Part shown: positions 16,397-23,900 of the stretch, one piece after another
Position numbering within the stretch: position 1 is the stretch's first letter
How the letters are laid out: every line of letters starts with the position of its first letter
NCBI RefSeq assembly: GCF_018327685.1
Contig: NZ_BNEL01000003.1
Span: 3,100,001-3,164,000 of the forward strand
Reading direction: 5' to 3'
Length of the DNA stretch: 64,000 bases
From: Streptomyces sp. TS71-3
GTDB lineage: Bacteria; Actinomycetota; Actinomycetes; Streptomycetales; Streptomycetaceae
The notes under the pieces: generated by a model
The model's input: only the letters and a program-made list of their open reading frames with translations
Databases searched by the model: none
Told to the model about the DNA's origin: nothing
Made by a program: the position numbers and the translations under genes

Positions 16397-18531
16397 TGAG
16401 CACGAGCACCCTCACCCACACCCTGGGTGCACCGGTCACCCGCCTCGACGGGTACGCCAAGGTCACCGGCGAGGCGCAGTACGCCTACGAGTACCCGGTG
16501 GAGGGCGTCGTCTACGTCTTCCCGGCCGTCGCGACCGTCGCCCGCGGCCGTGTCACCCACGTCGACGCCGCGGCCGTGCTCGGCCGCCCCGGCGTGCTCG
16601 CCGTGCTCGACCACACCAACGCCCCGAAGCTGAAGTCCGGGGTCGACGCCGACCTGATGGTCCTTCAGTCGCCCGACGTCGCCTACCGCGGCCAGATCGT
16701 CGCCGGAGTCGTCGCCACCTCCCTGGAGGCGGCTCGCGCCGCCGCCGAGGCCCTGCCGGTCACCTACGAGGAGGAGCCCCACGAGGTGCTGCTCCGCGAC
16801 GACGACAGCGTCTTCTCCCCGGAGCTGCTGAACGGCATGATCCCCGCCAGCCTCCAACTGGGCGACCCGGACGCGGCGATCGCCGCCGCGGACGTCGTCG
16901 TGGACGCCCAGTACACCACTCCGGCCGAGCACGCCATGCCGATGGAGCCGCACGCCACCATCGCGGTGTGGGACGAGGAGCGGCTGACGCTGTACGACGC
17001 CAACCAGGGACCGTTCGGCCACGCCGAGACGCTCGCCGCCCTGTTCGGGATCGACTCCTCCGCGGTGGAGATCGTCGCCGAGTACGTGGGCGGGGCCTTC
17101 GGCTCCAAGGGCACCCCCCGCCCGTCCGTCGTGCTGACGATCATGGCAGCCCGGGTCGTCGAGCGCCCGGCGAAGTTCGCCATGACCCGCCAGCAGATGT
17201 TCTCCCTGGTCACGCACCGGGCGCCGACCATCCAGCGGGTCCGCCTGGCCGCCGGCAGGGACGGCCGGCTCACCGCCGTCGTGCACGACTCGCTGAACCA
17301 CACGTCCCGCCTGAAGGACTTCGGCGAGAACAGCACGGCGGACGCGCGGATGATGTACGCCTCCCCGAACATCCGCACCGTCTCACGGCTCTCCCGGCTC
17401 GACATCCCCACCCCCGGCTTCTTCCGCGCCCCCGGCCACACCCCGGGCATGTTCGCGCTGGAGTCGGCCATGGACGAGCTGGCCCAGGCGCTCGACATCG
17501 ACCCCGTCGAGCTGCGGCTGCGCAACGAGCCCGAGGTCGACCCCTTCACCGGCCTGGAGTTCAGCAGCCGCAATCTGACCGCCTGCCTGCGCGAGGGGGC
17601 CGCACGCTTCGACTGGCAGTACCGCGACCCGAAGCCGGCGAGCCGCCGCGAGGGCCGCTGGCTGGTCGGCACGGGCATGGCCTCCTCCACCCACCCTGTC
17701 TACGTCCGCCCGTCCACGGCCGTGGCACGCGCGGAGGCGGACGGCACCTTCCTGGTGCGGGTCGGCGCGATGGACGTCGGCACGGGCGCGCGCACCGCCA
17801 TGGCGCAGGTCGCCGCCGACGCGCTGGGCATCCCGCTTGACCGGCTGCGCCTGGAGATCGGCCGCCGCTCGCTGGGCATGGCGCCGCTCTCCGGTGGCTC
17901 GATGGGCACGGCGTCGTGGAGCTGGGCCGTGGACAAGGCCTGCCGGGCGCTCGTCGACAAGCTCGACGCGTTCGCGGGCGTGGTGCCCGAGGGCGGCCTT
18001 GAGGTGCAGGCGGACACCTCGGAGGACATCGAGGGGCAGCAGGAGCTCTCCCGGCACGCGTTCGGCGCGCAGTTCGTGCAGCTGCGGGTGGACACGGACA
18101 CGGGTGAGATCCGGGTCGACCGGATGCTCGGCGTGTTCACGGCCGGCCGCATCCTCAATCCGAAGACGGCGCGCTCCCAGCTCATCGGCGCGATGACGAT
18201 GGGCCTGTCGATGGCGCTGCTGGAGATCGGCGAACTGGACCCCCGCTTCGGCGACTTCGCCAACCACGACCTCGCCGGGTACCACTATGCGGCCAACGCC
18301 GACGTGCCCGCCATCGAGGCGCACTGGCTGGAGGAGCAGGACGACCGGATCAACCCGGTCGGCGGCAAGGGCATCGGCGAGCTGGGCATCGTGGGCGCGG
18401 CGGCGGCCCTCACCAACGCCTTCCACCACGCCACGGGCGTCCGCGTCCGCGACCTTCCGCTGCGCATCGAGGACGCCCGGCGGGCGCTGCGACAGGCGCC
18501 GGGCGAGCAGGCGCCGGCAGCCGCACGGTAG
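16396..18531 (+). CDS. Molybdenum hydroxylase large subunit (PaoC/YagR-like)
   Basis: 711-aa molybdopterin-binding catalytic subunit. ATG 16396 overlaps the preceding stop (TGATG); a TTG three bases upstream is less likely. It has the family layout: N-terminal substrate-channel domain (RLDGYAKVTGEAQYAYEY), the Moco segments GAFGSKG, FFRAPGHTPG, the GGSMGTASW region, and KGIGELGIVGAAAALTNAFHHATG near the C-terminus, which includes the conserved Glu that activates the Mo-OH. With the PaoB-like subunit this suggests oxidation of aldehydes or N-heterocycles to acids; the substrate is not identifiable. The next gene is a TetR 10 bases downstream. Confidence 0.93.
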   Translation: MSTSTLTHTLGAPVTRLDGYAKVTGEAQYAYEYPVEGVVYVFPAVATVARGRVTHVDAAAVLGRPGVLAVLDHTNAPKLKSGVDADLMVLQSPDVAYRGQIVAGVVATSLEAARAAAEALPVTYEEEPHEVLLRDDDSVFSPELLNGMIPASLQLGDPDAAIAAADVVVDAQYTTPAEHAMPMEPHATIAVWDEERLTLYDANQGPFGHAETLAALFGIDSSAVEIVAEYVGGAFGSKGTPRPSVVLTIMAARVVERPAKFAMTRQQMFSLVTHRAPTIQRVRLAAGRDGRLTAVVHDSLNHTSRLKDFGENSTADARMMYASPNIRTVSRLSRLDIPTPGFFRAPGHTPGMFALESAMDELAQALDIDPVELRLRNEPEVDPFTGLEFSSRNLTACLREGAARFDWQYRDPKPASRREGRWLVGTGMASSTHPVYVRPSTAVARAEADGTFLVRVGAMDVGTGARTAMAQVAADALGIPLDRLRLEIGRRSLGMAPLSGGSMGTASWSWAVDKACRALVDKLDAFAGVVPEGGLEVQADTSEDIEGQQELSRHAFGAQFVQLRVDTDTGEIRVDRMLGVFTAGRILNPKTARSQLIGAMTMGLSMALLEIGELDPRFGDFANHDLAGYHYAANADVPAIEAHWLEEQDDRINPVGGKGIGELGIVGAAAALTNAFHHATGVRVRDLPLRIEDARRALRQAPGEQAPAAAR

Positions 18532-18541
18532 GAGCGGGCGT

Positions 18542-19162
18542 ATGTCGGCCACCGGGCAGCCGGGCAGCTCCTACCACCACGGGGACCTCCCGGCGGCGCT
18601 GGTCCGGGCCACGCTGGAGATCGTCGCCGAGTGCGGCGTGCACGGCTTCTCGGTGGCAGAAGCCGCACGCCGCACCGGCGTCAGCCCGGCGGCGCCCTAC
18701 CGCCATTTCGCGGACCGCAACACCCTGCTGGCGGCGGCCGCCGACACGATCGCGCACCAGTTGCAGGCCGCCTGCCGGGAGGCGGCCGCCGCCGCCCGCC
18801 GACCCGAGGACCGGCTCGCCGCGGTGGCCACTGCCTACGTCCGCTCCGCGGCCCGCTTCCAGAGCTGTTTCGACCTGCTGATGGATGCAGAACTGCGGTC
18901 GTATCGCCCGGAGTTGAGGGAGAGCACGCGCTCGCTGGTGGATCTCCAGCTCCCCAGCGCGCTCGCCCTCGCGGAGCCGCAGTCGGCCGTCGCCCTGCTG
19001 GAGGCGCTCCGCTGCCTGTCGCGGGGCTACGCGGCCCTCCTGCTGGACGGGTCGTTCGGCCCGCCCATGGAGGTCTGCGAGTCCGTCGCGGAGCGCGCCG
19101 GCCGGGCGGCGCGGTCGTTGGCCTCGGGCTACGCATGTCAAGACCAGGCAAAGAGCCATTGA
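18542..19162 (+). CDS. TetR-family regulator of the molybdenum hydroxylase operon
   Basis: 206-aa repressor-type protein. ATG 18542 follows GGAGCGGGC. The N-terminal HTH covers residues about 15-60 (FSVAEAARRTGVSPAAPYRHFADRNTLL). The C-terminal ligand domain has the TetR_C_33/WHG-like pattern (SRGYAALLLDGSFG). It sits 10 bases after the large subunit, so it is co-transcribed and probably autoregulates through the dyad at 14780-14823 (inference). A small hairpin follows its stop. Confidence 0.85.
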   Translation: MSATGQPGSSYHHGDLPAALVRATLEIVAECGVHGFSVAEAARRTGVSPAAPYRHFADRNTLLAAAADTIAHQLQAACREAAAAARRPEDRLAAVATAYVRSAARFQSCFDLLMDAELRSYRPELRESTRSLVDLQLPSALALAEPQSAVALLEALRCLSRGYAALLLDGSFGPPMEVCESVAERAGRAARSLASGYACQDQAKSH

Positions 19163-19169
19163 CTCAAAG

Positions 19170-19187
19170 AGGGTCTTTCTTGACCCT
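19170..19187 (+). terminator. Weak hairpin after the TetR gene
   Basis: AGGGTC/GACCCT stem (19170-19175, 19182-19187), 7 bases past the stop and flanked by A- and T-rich bases. It is short, but the only terminator-like element before the amidase gene. Confidence 0.45.
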
Positions 19188-19600
19188 TGCTTGACTAGTA
19201 GTTTTCTCGTGCGGGGAGCGGTCGTACGCGGTGGCGCGATCCACCTCGTCATCCTCCGCGTACGACCTCCGCCTTCGCACCAGGGCGGGGCATGCTGCGC
19301 CCCCGGTACGCCCCGTCCGCCTCTCGGTGCTGTCACCCACTTTCATGCTGCAACGGCATCCCCGTGTCAAGGGCCCGGGCGCGTCCGGCGCCGTCGGATG
19401 CCCGGGGCCGTGCCGCCGCCGGGCGCTCGTGGTCGTGCCGCCGCCACGCCGTGTATCCCGTTTCCGAGAGCCCCGCTCAGGCCCCGCATGACGGAAACTT
19501 TCATCCCGGCTCTATCCGGGGGTTACTGAGTGGCAGTAAGTTTCATCCCCGATCGAACAGGCCACCGTTGTACTCCGACCCCCACTTCGCAGGAGCAGGC
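19188..19600 (+). promoter_or_regulatory. Leader and promoter region of the PGRP amidase
   Basis: About 410 bases with no convincing gene. Near its end the motif TTTCATCCC occurs twice about 46 bases apart (around 19498 and 19544) in an AT-richer stretch, candidate promoter or regulator elements. The AGGAG ribosome site of the amidase is at 19591-19595. Confidence 0.4.
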
Positions 19601-20263
19601 ATGTCCTCGTTCGCCAGGACCTTCGGGATGTCACGCCGCAGATTCCTCACCGCGACGGCCGCCGCCGGCCTCGGCACCGGAGCCGTACTCATCGGATCCC
19701 CGAACGCGCGGGCCGCCGCCGCGCCGACCGTCTACGACACCACGGCCTGGGGTGCCAGGCCGCCGTCCTCACCGGTCAGCCTGGCCGGCAACGACCCGAA
19801 CAAGATCGTCGTACACCACACCGCCTTCGCGAACACCCCGGACACCGGGCAGGCAGGCTCCTTCGCCATCGCGCACGAGATCCAGGACCTGCACATGGAC
19901 ACCAACGGCTGGATCGACACCGGCCAGCACTTCACCATCAGCCGCAGCGGCCTCGTCATGGAGGGGCGCCACCGCAGCCTCGAACGCCTCCGCGCGGGCA
20001 GTGACATGGTCGTGGGCGCCCACACCGTCGGCCAGAACAGCCAGGGCATCGGCATCGAGAACAACGGCACCTACATCACCGCCACCCCGCCCCAGGTGCT
20101 GTACACGAGCCTCGTCGCCTTCTGCGCGTACATCTGCTCCCAGTACGGTCTCGACCCCAGCGAGATCTACGGGCACCGTGACTTCGACGACACCCAGTGC
20201 CCGGGTGACGTGCTCTACGGCATGCTCCCGCAGCTGCGCAAGGACGTGGCGGCGACCGTTTGA
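19601..20263 (+). CDS. Tat-exported PGRP-type N-acetylmuramoyl-L-alanine amidase
   Basis: 220-aa secreted peptidoglycan amidase. ATG 19601 follows AGGAG. The signal carries the twin-arginine motif SRRRFLTAT, followed by a hydrophobic stretch and an AxA site near residue 36. The mature domain is amidase_2/PGRP: KIVVHHTAF supplies the first zinc His, GHRDFDDTQCPGD the later His and the zinc-ligand Cys, and VGAHTVGQNSQGIGIENNG is the family signature. Length is short for a PGRP, catalytic domain only. It would trim peptide stems during growth or attack other cells' walls. It is convergent with the next gene. Confidence 0.93.
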   Translation: MSSFARTFGMSRRRFLTATAAAGLGTGAVLIGSPNARAAAAPTVYDTTAWGARPPSSPVSLAGNDPNKIVVHHTAFANTPDTGQAGSFAIAHEIQDLHMDTNGWIDTGQHFTISRSGLVMEGRHRSLERLRAGSDMVVGAHTVGQNSQGIGIENNGTYITATPPQVLYTSLVAFCAYICSQYGLDPSEIYGHRDFDDTQCPGDVLYGMLPQLRKDVAATV

Positions 20264-20384
20264 CCATGCACCTGGCGCGTCCCGGCTGTCTGTGTCGTAT
20301 GCGGGGCGCCACGGCGAGGCGGTGGCAGGTGGCCATCAGAAGCGCTGCGTGCTGCAATCCGGCGCATGGACTCTCCGCCACCGC

Positions 20385-21482
20385 TCACGACCGCGGCTTG
20401 TAGTAGAGCGTGTACTTGCGCGCCCCGGCGGCGCCGGAGGCGAAGCCCAGGTGGAGGCGGGGCGCGGAGCCGAGCTGGAAGGCGAGGCCCTCGGGCTCCC
20501 GGTAGTCCAGGGTGTAGGCGGCCTCGGAGCGCGCCCGCTGCTCCACCTGGCTGGTGGGCAGGTGGAGCCTGGTGAGGTACGTGTTGCCGTGGCCGGAGGG
20601 CGGGTTGTCGCCGGACTCGTCCGTGTAGTGGGTGCCGGTCATCTGGTAGACGTAGTCGCCCAGGATGGCCACGCCCTGCGGGGTCTCGGCGGCGTCGATG
20701 CCGATCCTGGGGATGTCGAAGATCGGGCGGACGTCGCCCCGCTCGGCCCGGTCCAGGTCGAGGACGCGGTAGCGATACGTGCCGTCGTCGAGCATGTACT
20801 GCACCAGCAGCCTGCGGTGACGCATGTCGACAGCCGGCCGGTTACTGGTCGAGCCGGGCACCACGTAGAGCTTGTGGACGGAACCGGAGCCGCTGTCCAC
20901 GACGCCTCCGTCCGCGTAGGCGAATCGCGCGACGGCCATGCCGTAGCCGCTGTCCGGATTGGCGTCGGCCTCGGTCCAGATGTACGAGGTACGCCCGGCG
21001 GGCTCCACGCCGATCGAGGCGCCGTGGCCGAATCCACGGAGGTACATATGGCCGAGCTGGTCCCCCGAGAGGCTGAGCTTGGTGAGGCACAGGTCGCCGT
21101 GCGCGCTGCGGTCGGCACCGGACACGGGCCCCGGCTCACCCGGGAGCTGTATGCCGCCCTCCATCAACTGCACCGCGTACAGGCAGCGGTTCACGTCGTC
21201 GAAGGCGAACGACTGCAGGATCGTCGAGTTGAACAGCGCCTTCTCGCGGAGGTACTGGACGGCGGGGGCGTTGAGGTCGAACCGGTCGCCCGAGGCCGCG
21301 GGGCCGGCACTCTTCGGGGCGGCACCGGAACGGGCCGCGGCGGTGCGGAGGCCGGCTCCGGGGGTGCGTGGCGCGACTCCCGCGGTGCGGGGCGCTGCCG
21401 TCGCGGCGGCCGCGCCCGTCCAGGTGGCGGTCGCCGCCAGTCCTGCCGCGCCGGCCAGCACAAAGGCCCTTCGATCGATCAT
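20385..21482 (-). CDS. Tat-exported TagC-like beta-propeller protein
   Basis: 365-aa secreted protein. ATG 21482 (MIDRRAFVLAG) follows AGGAGAG; a start at 21557 would add non-signal residues. The DRRAFVLAGAAGLAAT stretch is a Tat signal with a shortened twin-Arg motif. After an Ala-rich linker (30-85) the fold is predicted beta-propeller: repeated strands such as LSLSGDQLGHMYLRGFGHG, YRYRVLDLDRAE and QGVAILGDYVYQMTG. Similar Streptomyces proteins are annotated as teichoic-acid biosynthesis protein C-like or P68 receptor-binding-like domains. The role is likely cell-surface polymer binding or maturation, but this is inference from weak similarity. Confidence 0.7.
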   Translation of the reverse strand: MIDRRAFVLAGAAGLAATATWTGAAAATAAPRTAGVAPRTPGAGLRTAAARSGAAPKSAGPAASGDRFDLNAPAVQYLREKALFNSTILQSFAFDDVNRCLYAVQLMEGGIQLPGEPGPVSGADRSAHGDLCLTKLSLSGDQLGHMYLRGFGHGASIGVEPAGRTSYIWTEADANPDSGYGMAVARFAYADGGVVDSGSGSVHKLYVVPGSTSNRPAVDMRHRRLLVQYMLDDGTYRYRVLDLDRAERGDVRPIFDIPRIGIDAAETPQGVAILGDYVYQMTGTHYTDESGDNPPSGHGNTYLTRLHLPTSQVEQRARSEAAYTLDYREPEGLAFQLGSAPRLHLGFASGAAGARKYTLYYKPRS

Positions 21483-21632
21483 GCGGGACTCTCCTGCCTC
21501 ATCCGTCATCTGGGCCACGGGACGTGCCGGCGATATTCGCTGGCATGACAGGTGCATGCCCTTAATGATGATGAGTCAGCCTCCCCGGCGGTCTTTTCCA
21601 GCCGCCCGTTTCCGTGTTCCCACACTTCCGGT

Positions 21633-22145
21633 TCAGCGTGGTCCCCCGTACAGGGAACGTTCCATGACCACTTCCGTGCCGGCGCCGTCGCGCAGCGGCT
21701 CACCGGGGACCCCGGTGTCCCTGAAGCCCAGGCTCTCGTAGAGCGCGACGGCCGCGGCGTTGTCCGGCGCGACGGACAGCCGCACCGCCGTGGCCCGCCG
21801 CCTCGCGGCCCACCGTGCGACCTCGTCGATCAGAACCCCTCCCACTCCCAGACGCCGGGCCGTGGGGCTGACCCACAACGAGATCAGATCCACCACGTCC
21901 GCGGAGCCCGTGGGGACACCGCTGACCATCCCGGCGGGCCTGCCGTCCACGCGCGCGACGGCGTTGTGCGAGTCCGCAAGGGCGAGCCGCGCCCGCCACC
22001 GCTCCTCGCGGTCCCCGTCCCCCTGCCACTCGGCCAGCGTCGAGCCGAAGGCGTACGGTGCCTCGGCCAGGGCTGCCAGTCTCAACTCCCGCCACAGGCG
22101 CCAGTCGTCCTGCCCCAGTGTCATCACGTCGATCACGCCGCTCAT
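21633..22145 (-). CDS. GNAT-family N-acetyltransferase
   Basis: 170-aa acetyltransferase. The ATG start is at 22145. It has the standard GNAT fold: LRLAALAEAPYAFGST, the acetyl-CoA pyrophosphate loop at RRLGVGGVLIDEVA (Q/RxxGxG/A form), and NAAAVALYESLGF in motif B. Proteins of this type often acetylate amino groups on small molecules or protein N-termini; the substrate cannot be told. It is divergent from the POT gene and shares its 409-bp control region. Confidence 0.85.
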   Translation of the reverse strand: MSGVIDVMTLGQDDWRLWRELRLAALAEAPYAFGSTLAEWQGDGDREERWRARLALADSHNAVARVDGRPAGMVSGVPTGSADVVDLISLWVSPTARRLGVGGVLIDEVARWAARRRATAVRLSVAPDNAAAVALYESLGFRDTGVPGEPLRDGAGTEVVMERSLYGGPR

Positions 22146-22554
22146 TCTGCATCCGCATCTGCATCTGTGGTGCGGGGTGAGCGGACGCGTCCGGCCGTCG
22201 AAACCGGCCGGCGGCAGGCCACCGCGGGGCGCAGCCGCTCCGATGGGTTCTGCACGCCGAACAGGATTCGTTCGTTATGTCGAACGAGTCGAGAAGGCGA
22301 CTATCGGATGGGTCCGGGTAACAAGCCTCAGTTTCCCGGACGTTGGAGCGCCAGGCGATGTGAGAGGCAGTCAACCACCACCGTTGACAGTGTGCATGTC
22401 GGATCCTACGCTGCCATCGTTTTCTATATCGAACGATCGGTGTTCGATGAGTAGAACGAGCGGAACATCCTGGCCGGTGCCGCTCCGAGTGCCGGGTGCG
22501 GTCGACCCGCCGAGCGGCCCCAGCTCGAACGCAGCGTCCCTTCGAAGGAAGGAC
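22146..22554. promoter_or_regulatory. Divergent control region with two dyads (GNAT / POT)
   Basis: 409 bases without a gene. Site 1: TCGTTCG-ttatgt-CGAACGA (22268-22287). Site 2: ATCGAAC-7 bases-GTTCGAT (22428-22448), inside a longer imperfect dyad from TTCTATATCGAAC to GTTCGATGAGTAGAA. Both share the TCGAAC/GTTCGA core with the ArsR-linked dyad at 12475-12524. The POT ribosome site GAAGGAAGGA is at about 22544-22553. Confidence 0.6.
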
Positions 22555-23847
22555 ATGCACGTGACCACCACCGAGCGCACGGGCGAACGTGCGAACCGCG
22601 GCTTCCTCGGTCACCCGGCAGGGCTCTCGCCGCTGTTCTTCACCGAGTTCTGGGAACGCTTCTCGTACTACGGGATGCGGGCCATCCTGCTGTACTACAT
22701 GTACAACTCGGTGCGCGACGGCGGGTTGGGCATGGACGAGGGCCTCGCGGCGTCGCTCATGTCGATCATGTTCGGGCACCTCTGCCTCGCGGTCCCGGGC
22801 GGCGGGAAGGCCGCGCTGTACGGGTCGATGGCGTTGATCGTGCTGGGGACCGGCCTGCTCAAGACGAACGTCTCCAAGGTCGTCGGCGGGCTGCGGGACG
22901 CGGCGGGATTCCATGCCGGCTTCGCGGTCGCGGCCGTCGGCATGGCGCTGGGCATCGTCTGGTACCTGCTCGGAGGCCGTGCGCTGGGCGACGCCGGGTG
23001 GCGCCCCGCCAATCCGCTGGGACCGGTGGAAAGAGGCCGGGCCCTCACACGCATCGGCTCGGGAGTGGCGCTGGTGGCGGTGCTCGTCGCCGCCCTCGCG
23101 GCCACCGGCCTGCTGACCATAGAGCTCGTCATCAACGCTGTGAGCGTCCTCGGCGTGCTGCTCTCCGTCGCGTACTTCGCCTTCATGCTGCGCAGCCCGA
23201 GGACCTCCGCGGTCGAACGGGCCCGCATACGCGCGTACATTCCGCTGTTCGTCGCGGCGGCGCTCTTCTGGATGCTCCTGGAGCAGGGCTCCACCATCCT
23301 CGCCCGGTTCGCGGACCAGCGGACCGACCTCGACGCGCTGGGCTTCGGGATCGATCCCGAGTGGTACCAGTCCATCGGCGCGGTGGCGATCGTCGTGCTC
23401 GCGCCGGTCTTCGCGCAGATGTGGACCCGGCTCGGACCCCGGCAGCCCAGCACGCCCCGCAAGTTCGCGGCAGGACTGGTGTTCGCCGGGCTGGCCTACC
23501 TCATCATGATGCTGCCCGGCCTGCTCAACGGGACCGGCACGCCCGCTCACCCGTTGTGGCTCGTCGCGGTGTTCGTCGTGATCACGCTCGGGGAGCTGTG
23601 TGTGTCACCGGTCGGCCTCTCGGCCACCACGAAGCTGGCGCCGGCGGCCCTCGCCTCGCAGATGATGAGCATCTGGTTCCTCGCGGACGCGGTCGGGCAG
23701 GGCATCAGCGCCCAGGTCGTCAAGTTGTACGACCCCGGCACCGAGACCGCGTACTTCGGCGGGCTCGGCGCCGGAGTGCTGCTCATGGGGATCGTCCTTT
23801 TCTTCCTCGCGCCCGCGGTGCGACGCGGCATGAAAGGAGCCGAATGA
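22555..23847 (+). CDS. POT-family peptide/H+ symporter, internally truncated
   Basis: 430-aa membrane protein of the proton-dependent oligopeptide transporter family (usual length about 480-520). ATG 22555 follows GAAGGAAGGA. The N-terminus keeps EFWERFSYYG (the ExxERFxYYG proton-coupling motif) and GTGLLKTNVS. Compared with family members I know, residues are missing in frame at two places: after LMSI (near nt 22770), where the GGWxAD-type loop and helix should lie, and after VGGL (near nt 22895), where FSIFYMGINLGA should follow. Both PTR2 signatures are therefore absent, removing two to three helices. The C-terminal half looks intact. It may be inactive or an assembly error. The next ORFs are translationally chained to it. 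Confidence 0.82.
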   Translation: MHVTTTERTGERANRGFLGHPAGLSPLFFTEFWERFSYYGMRAILLYYMYNSVRDGGLGMDEGLAASLMSIMFGHLCLAVPGGGKAALYGSMALIVLGTGLLKTNVSKVVGGLRDAAGFHAGFAVAAVGMALGIVWYLLGGRALGDAGWRPANPLGPVERGRALTRIGSGVALVAVLVAALAATGLLTIELVINAVSVLGVLLSVAYFAFMLRSPRTSAVERARIRAYIPLFVAAALFWMLLEQGSTILARFADQRTDLDALGFGIDPEWYQSIGAVAIVVLAPVFAQMWTRLGPRQPSTPRKFAAGLVFAGLAYLIMMLPGLLNGTGTPAHPLWLVAVFVVITLGELCVSPVGLSATTKLAPAALASQMMSIWFLADAVGQGISAQVVKLYDPGTETAYFGGLGAGVLLMGIVLFFLAPAVRRGMKGAE

Positions 23848-23900
23848 CCGAGCCGGGTGCACGTCGAGTCCGCCAACTCATCGACAAGACGGAGCGGTGA
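23844..23900 (+). CDS. 18-codon ORF linking POT and protease genes
   Basis: Encodes MTEPGARRVRQLIDKTER. The ATG overlaps the POT stop (ATGA), has a strong AAAGGAG site at 23833-23839 with a 4-base spacer, and its own TGA overlaps the ATG of the protease gene (TGATG). The ribosome site of the protease (GGAG, 23891-23894) lies inside it. It may be a translational relay or a remnant of a longer gene; no function is known. Confidence 0.5.
   Translation: MTEPGARRVRQLIDKTER

Noticed and set aside
19164..19370. 68-codon minus-strand frame in the amidase leader
   Set aside because: No ribosome site and no recognisable protein; it lies in a promoter region.
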